Shown one piece after another: positions 13,086-24,480 of a stretch of 64,000 bases of DNA. Location: the NCBI GenBank assembly GCA_028023455.1, contig JAQFVV010006220.1:9255916-9319915 (forward strand), written 5' to 3'. This DNA comes from Epiperipatus broadwayi. Taxonomy: Eukaryota; Onychophora; Udeonychophora; Euonychophora; Peripatidae. The stretch's first letter is position 1, and the number at the start of each line of letters is the position of its first letter. The notes under the pieces were generated by a model, which was given only the letters and a program-made list of their open reading frames with translations, was not told where the DNA came from and did no database searches. The position numbers and the translations under genes are program-made.

Positions 13086-16000
13086 TTTACAGGTCAAAAT
13101 CATGTGTTCATTCAACAAGATCTAGAAGCCAAGTAAACTATAGCAATCTAGCATGTGCGAGATATGCAGGTCTGGAACAATACTAAATGTTAACCTATTT
13201 ACCTGTGCTCCAGGGTCTCTGACTATATAAACAACACTTTTCAGGATACTAGCAATCTTCTCATTTACTGAAGATGTGACAATGAGAACAGGGTGAGCAA
13301 AGAAACTTGGGAATCAATATTATTCAAATATTTAACTAATAATTTCTATAAAGTATAACAATTAAAGAATGGTACAGACTATTGCTTAATATATTATTCA
13401 AATCTATAATGTTGTTCAAGGCAACATTAAACAAAGGCTGTTTAATTAATAATACTAAATAAAAATTTTCATTCAGTTAGGGGACAATTTAACTTAATCA
13501 AATAGTTAATATTAGAGATTTGGGCAATGAATGAACATGAGAATACAGAGAAATAATATAATAGAAATTTATTAAATGATAAAGTATGGTAATTTATGAT
13601 TATAAATAAAACAAAGTAGATGCGTAAAATGTCTATACAATTATTACATATTTAATTATGGTTAATTTGTAAACACACATTTTGTTGGATTCATTAAATA
13701 GGCCATTACATTATAGAAAAACTAAAATATTTGTATTATTACATAATATTGATTAGTACAATTATTACATATATAAAACAAGAGCGGTTTGTGTGGTTAA
13801 TCATATATGGTGGTTGATTAATCATATATGGTGGTTGATGTGTAATATGTTAAGGATAAAATTAATTAATTAGATAATCAATAATACATTGTAGCTTAAC
13901 CCACATTTAAAATATTAGATTCACACTAATGAGTTTCATTAGTCATTACACATTTAAATAAAAGTTTCTGATGTGTGATGTGAAAAGCATGTGAGATTAT
14001 ATTTCAATAAGATTTGGGAGATCGCTCAAATATATGGGAGTAAGATGGTTCAGCCTAAAATAAGCTGTAATTCATAATCTGACATAGAAAATTAAATAGA
14101 ATGGGTAGCGAACAACATGTGATTATGGATGACAGAGAGCATTGCAAGTTTATAAATAACTCAAAATAATAATAAAGGTGGTATCATGTTATCACTTAAA
14201 ATTGTATATCAAAAGGCAATCACTTAAGACAGTCTTGAGTGTTTTTGTCATATTTGTATGATATGCCTGCATGATGGCCAAGGTCATATCTCTAAAGAAT
14301 AGTGGCACAAGTTGCATGTTGGAATGGTTTATCCATATGTTTCCCATACACTTATTAATTGGAGGTGCCTGAAGAAGATCCTTAGTAGAAAATGCATCTA
14401 CTTTGAGAGGGATAATCAAAAGTGAGATTAGTCATTCCAAAGATCCCAAAATATATGGCAAAGCAAGACAATTATAAATAACAATTGCAATGATTATCTT
14501 TATAATGCCTAAACATTTAAATAGTTCATGTCACTAACAATGATGGTAAATTAATGAACACTCGATTATTATAGGATGTTCTCCTGCATAGTAAAATGCT
14601 TAAACATAAACCATCCCAGATACTTAACTAATGATTAATAAAATGCACAAAAGGGGGTCAGAGTTTAAAACTAAACGGGGATAAATTGCTTTCTCCAACA
14701 TTTCTAAAATATCTCCTTACATTTCTACAAGCAATCATTACACATGCCTAAACATTTAAATAGTTCATGTCACTAACAATGATGGTAAATTAATGAACAC
14801 TCGATTATTATAGGATGCTCTCCTGCATAGTAAAATGCTTAAACATAAACCATCCCAGATACTTAACTAATGATTAATAAAATGCACAAAAGAGGGTCAG
14901 AGTTTAAAACTAAAAGGGGATAAATTGCTTTCTCCAACATTTCTAAAATATCTCCTTACATTTCTACAAGCAATCATTACACAGATAACTTATATTAATT
15001 TACAAAATAAAATCATAGATCACACATAGGCACATGATCGATTAGATTAAATCCACTTCTGGTGAGATTTAATTAGATAAATTGGTAAAACAATTTTAAT
15101 AATTGGATGGGGGTTGATTTTCAGTTACAAAGAACAATGAAACACAAACATTAAAATCTTACGATCATTCGAGAATAAAATTATTATAAAGTAATTGGTA
15201 TAAAACCAAGTGAGTTTATAATAATTAACTTTAAAGGAAATTTACATCATAATTTAATAGGAGAAAACTATTGGCAGTAGGTTTAAATTCATTCACTGGA
15301 TTGTTCACCTTCTTGGCATATCAAAATAAATTAGAATAACAAACTAAGAGAAAATAAAATTAATTCTAAATTGGCATGCCCAAAACATAAGAACATATAC
15401 GACATTAGAATAAATTGTATAGACATTATTAACATTTATATGACAGCTTTAGGAATTAAATAAAACAAAGAAAGGCTTATAATATAGTTTAGAATTAGAA
15501 TAATTCCATTAATTAAGAGTTCATTAGCTGACAGCAATGTAAATGTTACCTTGGGCTTGAGAACACGATGTAGGTAATCAGTGGATCATGATTGTAAGTG
15601 GTTTGGGTTGGAAACAGGCATTGTCAATAATGAGATTCAAAGTTCACTTTCAGGCAAGCATATCACTGAACAGTTCACATTTTCAGTCTAAAAATGTTCC
15701 AGACTTGAGCATAGTGAGCTAGATGAGCTTCCCAGAGGTATGGGGAAACAAACAGTCTTCCCCTTTACCCCAACATGATTTATTTCACAATGCAAACTTG
15801 TGTGAAGTATACTAACTGTCCAATATTAAAATAGAACAAGTGTATATATTGATAACCAAAATTTAGCTATTTACACACAAGGCAAATATTTAAAAAATGC
15901 TAGTCATTGTTTCAAACTCTATACACTTGGTTGAGATTCAAAGTTAATCTCCATTTCCATATGTGGTAATGAAAAATGGATCAATTGGCTGAGAAATTTA

Positions 16001-16571
16001 ACCAAATTGATCTACATTTACATACATGACAATGAAAAGGACTGAACAATGGTCAAATAAAATTGAATTAAAGAATCTCAGGTATTTATATTATTCCATA
16101 CATTTTTTAGAATGACACAATGGTCCACAAAATTTTAAGATCCATTGATTACATTGTTTGACTTTTAAATGTCAATTTACTTTTATACAAATTATTAGTA
16201 ATAAAATTACAAAATATTATATATTGGTTAGTATTACATATCAATAACTAGTAAAGTTATTGAAATACAAAATATTATAAAATTACAAAATTTTATAATT
16301 TATAAATATTAATTCTCATATATACATACAATATGCAAGTTGAATGAGTAGATGAAACTAAATGTTCTTAATAATTTATCAAATTAAGGTCTATTTAATT
16401 TACCACAATATTTAACTTGATATAGCTCCATTTAGAGTCATGTATCCATACATCTCTATATATACTACTGCTTATTGCTAGAGATGGGTGTCCATTATTA
16501 TCAAACCCATCAGTGCTTATATAATTGGCATTAGGTGAAATGCAAATCTGCAGAACAGATTTCCAGTTTCA
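13086..16571 (-). repeat. Element C: 3' LTR, about 3.5 kb
   Basis: This segment is directly repeated at 20465-24100 with roughly 10% divergence by eye. On the minus strand it starts with 'TGAAACTGGAAATC' immediately after a purine-rich 'GAGGGATA' (plus 16572-16579). The other copies end in 'AGTACA', giving TG...CA ends as expected for an LTR. It contains a 239-bp tandem duplication (14506-14983) that is single in the sister copy. No protein in it is recognised. The minus frame at 14192-14419 is partly shared with the sister copy but looks non-coding. The LTR reading is an inference from the ends and the layout. Confidence 0.5.
14506..14983. repeat. 239-bp tandem duplication inside element C LTR
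   Basis: Bases 14506-14744 and 14745-14983 are almost identical, with only a few substitutions visible. The sister LTR has one copy only (starting near 21885), so this duplication arose after the two LTRs diverged. Confidence 0.85.
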
Positions 16572-18356
16572 TATCCCTCAACTTCGGAAAATAAAAAAAC
16601 CAACAAAAAAATTACTGCATTTTTCAGTGGCGATAGAGAATGACCAAGGGTTTACTGAAGGACAACTTCCATATCATGCATAGTATAGCAACATTAATTA
16701 TTAAAAATGCATAAGCCCTTAATACATGCTAAATTAATTTTATCCTTCCTGATCCCATCTCATTAATTTCAAAATGATAGGATTTAACTATGATACAATT
16801 TAAACAACTATTATCACAACACTTTTAATCCATGTCCAATTCAGTTTCATAAAGTTGTTCCAAAATGGGTCTGAGTCCAAGTACAATTCATATTTTTCCA
16901 GGATCTGGGGCATGTCTTAATATGGCTTCAGATGTTGTGCATCAAAAATTTCTTTTATCACTCCATGGTCAATTAAGATGACATTATTACAACCTTTCTG
17001 ATCTTTATCCCATTTACATTCTTTCTCTCCTCCTTTACTCCACTGTCTGTCCTTTCCTTTATCTCACTCCTTAGTTGTCATATATTCCACTTCTGAGATT
17101 ATTTCTAAAAGCAGTTTCTCTCTTTATTCAATCATTTCTAAATAAACTTTCATTTCTTCCACTTCTTCCTCAAACAATGGAATAACTTGACTAATTTCTT
17201 TATTAGTCACTATCTCCCCCTTCTTACTATTGATTTCTGATTCTATTTCTTCAACATCAGTTGGCTCAATCTTTTCTTCAATGTCTTCTAATTCAATCTC
17301 TTCTTCTGGTACTTTCATTTTTGTAAATTCTATCTGTAATTGATGCTATCATGGTCTCATTTTCTTCTTCATATACAAGTTTAGAAATATCTTCAACAAT
17401 TAGCAGTTTTCCTGAAGGTGGATTGACAATTTCAATAACATCTTTTGTAACTTCAATTTCTTCCTTTTTAACACACCCCACTTCTGCTTCATAATCTGTT
17501 ACTCTGGGTTCTGTAATATGTTCAATTTTCTTCTTTTCTGTAATAGGATATTCAATTTGTAGTTCCTTTGGAATGTCTTTGATTGGAAGTTCTAATATTT
17601 CTTCAACTGGCTCTACATCAGCACTATCCTCAGGTTCATCCTCTCTTTTAATACACTTCTCTACAAATACATTCTTTTTAGCATATTCATGATCTGGTAT
17701 ACAAGGATCTGCAGTTTTAGCAGGCTTGTTTTCTTGGAGACCATCTTCTGGATCTGATAACTTTATTCATTTTTTATAATAATGGCAATCCATATCTAAA
17801 TCTTTTATAACATCAAGGCTTTCAAAATCTTCCTCTTTCACAGGATAAGTTTTCATTTCTTGGCTCACCATCCTGGCCTTCTCTGAATGCCTTTTTTGTT
17901 TTAAAATTCCCTACTAATATATCTTTCACAATCATTCCTAACACCTCTTTTCTGACCAAGCAGATCCTACATTGCGACCTCTGAGATTTGTTCCTCTATG
18001 GTTTCATCCTCCATAGGGATGCTGGTATCACCCCTTTCATCCCAAGCCTCTTCTTCTCTGCTCTCATCCATAGTGGATTTCAGCTATGTTTCTAACTTCT
18101 CTTTAAATCTGTATAGTTCAATGATAATTGTATTTCATATTTCTAACTTCTCTTTGAACTTATATAATAATAGCAACAACTAGGATGTCTACCTCTATAT
18201 AATTCAGTAATAACTCTATTTCTACTTTTCTCCTTAAATCTAATAATAGCAATAACTAGAATATTCACTTCTTCCTCTGTCTACTCATCCCTATGCTCTT
18301 TCTCCCACTGTTCCTTATCTAACCTGATCTATAATTACATCTCGGAAAAAAAATTC
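16572..18356 (-). mobile_element. Element C internal region
   Basis: The region between the large LTR-like repeat and a partial LTR copy at 18357. On the minus strand it runs from a 'GAATTTTTTTTCCGAG' leader, through a decayed acidic reading frame (about 17,930 to 17,124), to a 'GAGGGATA' PPT-like run at the LTR edge. No RT, integrase or protease motif was found. No standard TGG primer-binding site follows the presumed 5' LTR end, which weakens the LTR-element reading. Confidence 0.4.
17124..17930 (-). pseudogene. Decayed Glu/Lys-rich acidic reading frame of element C
   Basis: Read on the minus strand, a frame stays open from about 17,930 to 17,293 with a single stop near 17,767. It then continues in another frame to 17,124. 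The product is strongly acidic and low in complexity, with blocks such as 'EDEPEDSADVEPVEEILEL', 'EEIEVTKDVIEIV' and 'EEEIELEDIEEKIEPTDVEE'. The plus strand here is correspondingly pyrimidine-rich. I recognise no domain. By position, just inside the 5' end of an LTR-like element, it could be a gag-type structural protein or an accessory protein. That is inference. The frameshift near 17,300 shows it is no longer intact. Confidence 0.4.
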
Positions 18357-18490
18357 TGTACTAGTCGAAATCATGTGTTCATTCAACAAGACCTAGAATC
18401 CAAGCAAACTATAGCAATCTAGCATGTGAGAGATACACAGGTCTGGAACAATACTAAATGCTAATCTTTTTACCTGTGCTTCAAGCCTGA
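18357..18490 (-). repeat. Partial third copy of element C LTR end
   Basis: About 130 bp matching the starts of both large repeats (13086 onward and 20465 onward), including 'TTCATTCAACAAG' and 'GGTCTGGAACAATACTAAAT'. The adjoining leader 'CGGAAAAAAAATTCTGTA' also resembles the sequence before 20465. In minus orientation it would be the 3' end of a truncated 5' LTR next to the acidic frame. Confidence 0.55.
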
Positions 18491-19582
18491 CACTACATAC
18501 TTGTAGAAGACATATCTAAAAAAAATATTTTTATTTACAATGCAGTGATTTATTAATGTTTTGTTTCTGGATTGCCCACATTGGTCACTTCCTTGCCCTT
18601 GAAATAGACTAAATAGAAAATTCAGTATTTAACATTCAATACATTATACATCATTTTTTTTGCCTTTCTTCCATTTTTTTGTCATTCTCCATCCGAATCT
18701 CATATCAAATATCTCACATCAAACAAAGATCATTGCCAAGAACTGAATTATCATTACCATTTACTTTTTCTTGAAACTTGGATAAAATTTATAAAAATGA
18801 CTGATTATTTAGTTCAGCCACCAGGATGCCAAGTTATCAAGATTAAGGATACAATATTCATACAGCCAGCTCAATGTACAAGATATTCATAATCATCCAG
18901 ATATGTACAGAAAATAAAACAAAACACAAAGTATTTCCAGGCTTAGAACTTATGGTTGTAATATAAGGTTTTTATTTTCATTAAATTCAAACCAAACTTT
19001 AAATTCATGGTTGTAAAACAAGGTGTTACAACAAAACAAAATAATAATTAATGGCTGAAAAATAATTCCTAAAATCAAAATTCTAAACAAAATTTCACCT
19101 TTATGTTTGCAAAACATGATGTTACAACTAAAACAACATGGTGTTACAACTATAACAAACTGAATTTTACACTAATAGTTGTAGCAGATGGGTTTTGACT
19201 TTAAAACACAATTTTCATTTTCATGGTTGTAAAGCAAGACAGACAAAATTTTTTATTTATAGTTGTAAAACAAGGTTTTCACATTTAATTAATCAGTCTA
19301 TCAAAAAAATTTTTTTTAATTTTTGGAAGGAAAACAGGGTATTCCACTAAGAGTATGCCACTAATATTATACAACAACAAAAAAAAACCTGTTAACTTAT
19401 AGATTTAAAATAAAGTGCTTGATTTTGATATAACTACAAATTTAACTTATAACATAACGGGATATTCATTTTTAACTCATTAACATTAAAAAGGTATTTT
19501 TTTTTATATTTTATATATAAAATAAAAAGAGTGAAAGGGTTGAAAGAAAAAGAAAAGAGAGAAAAAAAAAATAAAAACAAAA
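18491..19582. repeat. AT-rich spacer with a degenerate 'GGTTGTAAAACAAGGT' array
   Basis: From about 18,950 to 19,280 the motif 'TTCATGGTTGTAAAACAAGG' or close variants recurs five or more times at irregular 50-100 bp spacing. Several copies are followed by 'TGTTACAAC'. It is an imperfect tandem array. The rest of the stretch is AT-rich with no recognised gene. Confidence 0.45.
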
Positions 19583-19993
19583 CTCTTTCGAGGTTTTTTT
19601 CCTCTTATTCATAGCGATAATGCGAAATGCAGAACAGAGAAATAAAGATGATATGCAAAATATATGCAAATGATTTAGACAGCCTAATGTTTGGAAATGT
19701 CAAAGCAGGCATCATGTCTATTGATAGAGTTATTGTTGCCATTAATGAAGTACACTTCTCTAATTTTCCGTTTGATGTTGTTTTTCTCTATGTAAACTAT
19801 TTTGGGGTTGGAGGGTTCGAATATATGGCCTGTCTTCTTGAAATGCTCTAAGTATATTGAAGAATTGTCATTATTTTTCTTTGCTCTATTGTAGGTGTAT
19901 CTATGCTGAGCAGTCCTGTTGGTTATGCCGACTTGGGTTTCACCATAATAAATAGCACAGAATCCAGGTTGGGGGCATGAAATGCTATAAATG
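19583..19993 (-). pseudogene. Penelope-like element 3' end: GIY-YIG endonuclease C-terminal part
   Basis: The minus frame ending at 19684 encodes a GIY-YIG nuclease fragment. It has 'VIYSISC' (the GIY strand), then 'AIYYGETQVGITNRTAQHRY' (the YIG strand with the following conserved Arg/His), then 'KTGHIF'. A C-terminal 'RKIREVYFINGNNNSINRHD' and 'CFDISKH' precede the stop. This order is typical of the endonuclease domain of Penelope-like retroelements. The open frame continues upstream to 20145, but that N-terminal part is only the antisense of the neighbouring inverted copy, so the real remnant starts near 19,993. A 43-nt-type stem-loop module lies downstream at 19583-19616. No RT is present. 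Confidence 0.75.
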
Positions 19994-20167
19994 ACTTCAT
20001 TAATGGCAACAATAACTCCATCAATAGACTTGACACCTGCTTTGACATTTCCAAATGTTGGACTATCTAAATCATTTGCATATACTTTGCATATCGTCTT
20101 TATTTCTGTTCTGCATTTCCCATTATCGCTATGAATATGAGGCAAATGACCTCAAAAGCACTTAGAG
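19989..20167 (+). pseudogene. Penelope-like element 3' end, inverted partner copy
   Basis: The plus strand reads 'NGNNNSINRLDTCFDISKCW' followed by a stop at about 20,069. These are the same final endonuclease residues as in the adjoining minus-strand copy. Bases 19608-19751 and 19994-20135 are inverted repeats of each other. The two elements therefore point outward from a shared centre. The stem-loop module follows at 20127-20167. Confidence 0.75.
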
Positions 20168-20464
20168 TTTAATATTTTTTGCACTCTCTATAGCTTCTCT
20201 TTCAAGTGCTTCACATGCTTTTAATTTTATATATTATAATATTGAGAGAGAAGTTTAAAATTCATAATAGTTTATAATCAATATAACAAAAAACAATTAA
20301 ATCACTTTTATATCCAGAAAATTATATGTCCATTAAATTATATATAGAAAATTATATATATATATATAGTGAATTACTGTGCATCAGCATGTGTTCAGTT
20401 CAGGTATGTTGGTATATTATTTGGAAGCCCATGCTGCAGCATCAAGCCCGGAAGAAAAAAACTC
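20168..20464. other. AT-rich spacer before element C LTR
   Basis: Contains (TA)n around 20,354-20,368. A short segment at about 20,430-20,464 ('CCCGGAAGAAAAAAACTCTG') is shared with the leader next to the partial LTR at 18357. Otherwise nothing is recognised. Confidence 0.4.
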
Positions 20465-23400
20465 TGTACTGGTTAAAATCATTTCTTCATTCAACAAGGT
20501 CTAGAATACAAGCAAACAAACTATAGCAGTCTAGCATGTGCGAGATATATAGATCTGGAAAAATACTAATTGCTAACCTATTTACCTGTGCTCCAGGGTC
20601 TCTGACCATGTAAACAACACTTTTAAGGATACTAGCAAGCTTTTCATTACTCCAGACCCGGTAATAAGAACAGGGTGAGCAAAGAGACTTGGGACTCAAT
20701 AATATTCAAATAATTAGCTAACAATTTCTACAAAATATAACAATTAAAGAACAGTACAGACTATTGCTTAATATATTAATAATCAGATCCGTAATGTTAT
20801 TCAAGGCAATGTTAAACAAAGGGAATTTAATTAATAATACTAAATAAAATATTTCATTCAATTAGGGAACAATTTAACTTAATCAAATAGTTAATACTAG
20901 AGATTCAGGCAATGAATGACAAATACGATAATACAGAGAAAATTATATAATATAAATTTATTAAATGATAAGGTATGGTAATTTATGATTATAAATGAAA
21001 CAAAGCAGGTGTGTAAAATGTTTATACAATGATTACACATTTGATTATGGTTAATTTGCAATCACAGATTTCAGTGGATTCATTAAATAGGTCATTCAGG
21101 AAATTACAGAAGAACTAAAATATTTGTATTATTACATAATATTGGTTAGTGCAATTATAATATATATAAAACGAGTAGTTTCTGCATTTAATCATATATG
21201 GTGATTGATGCAGTTAATATGCCAAGGATAAAATAAATTAATTAGATAATCAATAATACATTGTAGCTTAACCCTCATTAAAAATAATACAGATTCACAC
21301 TAATGAGTTTCATTAGTTATTATATATGAGTTTATTATATATATATATATGAGTTTCTAATGTGTGATTTGAAAAGTGGGTGAGATATTTCAATAAGATT
21401 TGGGAGATCACTCAAATATAGAGGAGTAAGATGGTTCAGTCTAAAAGACGCTGTAATTCATAATCTGACCTAATTAAATAAAATGGGTGGTGAACAACAT
21501 GAGATTATGGCTGACAGAGAGTGTTGCAGGTTTATAAATAACTCAATAATAATAATAAAGATGGTATCTGATTTAGAATCGCATATAGAGAGGTGGCCAC
21601 TTAAGATGCTCTTGAGTGGCTTTGTCATATTTGTATGAACGAGTATGCCTGCACGATGGCCAAGGTCATATCTCTGAACAGTAGCGGCATGAGTTGTGGG
21701 TTGGCATGGTTTATCCATATGTTTGCCATACACTTATTCATTGGAGGTGCCTGAAGAAGATTCCCTAGTACAATACACATCTACTTTGAGAGGGATAATG
21801 AAGAGTGGGATTGGTCATTCCAAAGATCCCAAAATACATGGCAAAGCAAGAAAATTATAAATAATGATTGCAATGATACCTTTAACACCTAAAACATATA
21901 AATAGTTTGTGCCACTAATGACCACAGTAAATCAAATGAACACCTGATTATTATAAGATGCTCTCCTGCGTAATGGAATGTTTAAACACAAACCATCCCA
22001 GGAACTTAACTAATGTTTAATAAAATGCACAAAAAAGTTTAAACTAAAAGGGAATAAATTGTTTTCTCCCACATTTCTAAAATATCTCCTTACATTTGCA
22101 CAAGCGATCATTGTACAGATAACTTATATTAATTTACAAAATAAAATCATAGATCACACATATGCACATGATCGATTACAGATTAAATTCACTTCTGGTG
22201 AGATTTAATTAGATAAATTGATAAAACAATGATTGGATGAGGGTTGATTTTCAGATAGAGAACAATGAAACAAACATTAAGATCTTCCAATCATTTAAAG
22301 AGTAAAATTATTATAAAATAATTGGTACAAAACTGAGTGAGTTTATAATAACTAACTTTAAAGGAAATTTACATCTCCATAATTTAATAGGAGAAAATTA
22401 TTGACGATGGGTTTAAATTCACTCACTGGATTGTATACCTTCTTGGCATATCAAAATAAATTAGAATAACAGGCTATAACCTTAGTACATGCACCTTGGG
22501 TGCTCAATTTTTATTGCAAGGGAGACCTCTACAAATCTCAATGCAAAAATCGACTTTATAAAGAGCGGCCACTCTTAACTTCAACCTATTTTTCTAATTA
22601 TATAGGCAAATCTAAAGCATTTTGATTTGGGAGCATGAAGCTAATAAATTCTTCACTGATTAAGTCTGCTATTTCTGTTACACATTAACTTTCACAAAAA
22701 TCTTTCGATTTAAAACGAGTCAATATTCAGATCTTAAATTTAGAAATATTTTGAATCAATTTAAAGTTGTAAATATTAATACTTGTTAAGCACAATGTCA
22801 GCACTTAATATTTATATAAGGCTATAACCTTAATACATGCCCCTTGTGTGAGAAAATAAAATTAATTCTAAATTGCCACATCCAAAACATAAGAACTTAT
22901 ACAGCATGAGAATAAAATCTGTAGATATTATTAACATTTATATAATAGCTTTAAGAATTAAATAAAAAAAAGAAAAGCTTACAATAGTTTAGAATTAGAA
23001 TTATTCATTAATTAACAGTTCATTAGCTGATGGCAATGTAGATGTTACTTTGGGCTTGAGGATACAACGTAGGTAATCGGTGGATCATGATCGTAAATTG
23101 GTTTGGGTTGGAAACAGACATTGATAGAAATTCAAGGTTCACTTTCAGGCAAGCATATCACTGAATAGTCCATGATTTCAGTCTACATGTTCCCGACTTC
23201 AGCATAGTGAGTTAGATGAGCTTTCCAGAGGTATGGAAAAGGAAACGGTCTCCTTTACCCCACATGATTTATTTCACAATGCAAACTTGCGTGAAGTATA
23301 CTAACTCTCCAATTTCAAAATAGAACAAGAATATATTAATAGCCAAAATTTAGTTATTTATACACAAGACAAATATTTAAAGAATGCTGGCCATTGTTTC

Positions 23401-24100
23401 AAACTCTATACTCTTGGTTGAGATTCAAAGTTGATCTCTATTTCCATATATGGTAATAAAAAACAGATCAATTGGCCAAGAAATTTAACCAAATTGACCT
23501 ACATCTCCAAGCAAGGCAATGAACAATGGTCAAATAAAATTTAATTAAAGAATCACTGGTATATTTTATAACATTCTATATATTTTTTAGAATGACACAA
23601 TGGCCTGCAAAATTTTAAGATCCACTGATTACATTGTTTGACTCTTAAATGCCAATTTACTTTTATACAAATTATTAGTAATAAAATTACAAAATATTAT
23701 AAATATGACAAACTATTATAAATTAGATATATATTATACATTGGTTAGTCTTACATATAAATAACTAGTAAAATTATTGAAATACAAAATATTATAAAAT
23801 TACAAAACTTTATAACTTATAAATATTAATTCTCATATGCACATACACTACGCAAGTTGAATGGGTAGACGAAACTAAGGGTTCTTAATAATTTGTCAAA
23901 TTAAGGTCTACTTAATTTACCACAATATTTAACTTGGTATAGATCCATTTAGAGTCATGCCATACATCTCTATATATACTACTGCCTATTGCTAGAGATG
24001 GGTGTCCATTATATATATAATTTGGATTCAAACCCATTCTAGTGCTTATATAAGTTGGCACTAGGTGAAACGCAAGTCTGCAAACAGATTTCCAGCTTCA
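20465..24100 (-). repeat. Element C: second full LTR copy, about 3.6 kb
   Basis: Direct repeat of 13086-16571, collinear throughout apart from a secondary insertion at 22471-22850 and the missing 239-bp duplication. On the minus strand it begins 'TGAAGCTGGAAATCTG' and ends 'CCAGTACA'. It may be the 5' LTR of the same element, separated from the internal region by a Penelope insertion and rearrangement, or it may be an independent copy. The divergence between copies suggests an old insertion. Confidence 0.5.
22471..22850. mobile_element. 380-bp insertion with 32-bp direct ends inside element C LTR
   Basis: Absent from the sister LTR (compare 15341-15350), so it is a clean insertion polymorphism between copies. 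It starts and ends with nearly the same 32 bp (22471-22502 and 22819-22850), which contain 'GGCTATAACCTTA' and 'TACATGC'. Its interior shares 'AATCTAAAGCATTTTG' and 'GAGCATGAAG' with the foldback MITE at 35479-35957, so the two belong to related families. Confidence 0.6.
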
Positions 24101-24480
24101 ATATATCCCTAGATATTTCTGCTATAAGTTAAAATGTATATCCCTTATGTACATATTCTATTTAGTATATGTACATATTTATGGGTATATAAGTGAATAA
24201 AAATATGAAATATTCTTTTAAGTGAAAAGTATTTAATATTTTTACTTTGATTGCAAATTTTTTTTAAAAAATGCTTATCAAAACCATACTGTAAATGAAA
24301 TTCATATAATACATATAATTTTACTTTAAATCAATTTCACACATATAGTGTACATATATCACTAGATATTTCTGCAGTAAGTTAATATTTATATTCTTTA
24401 TGTAGTTGTCATATTTAGTATGTCTACATAATTATATATGTATAAGAATTCAATAACTTTTCTATATTATATTTTCTATA
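24101..24480. repeat. Diverged tandem pair of about 250 bp
   Basis: The block starting 'CTAGATATTTCTGCTATAAG' near 24,111 recurs as 'CTAGATATTTCTGCAGTAAG' near 24,362. Both are followed by similar 'CATATTTAGTATGT.TACAT'-type sequence. The copies are clearly diverged. Function unknown. Confidence 0.5.

Noticed and set aside
17998-18183. Ser/Leu-rich plus frame opposite the acidic frame region
   Set aside because: It is a composition shadow of the pyrimidine-rich strand. No family resemblance.
19994-20145. N-terminal about 50 residues of the 153-residue minus frame at 19684-20145
   Set aside because: They are the antisense translation of the inverted partner Penelope copy, not genuine protein. 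The real endonuclease remnant starts near 19,993.
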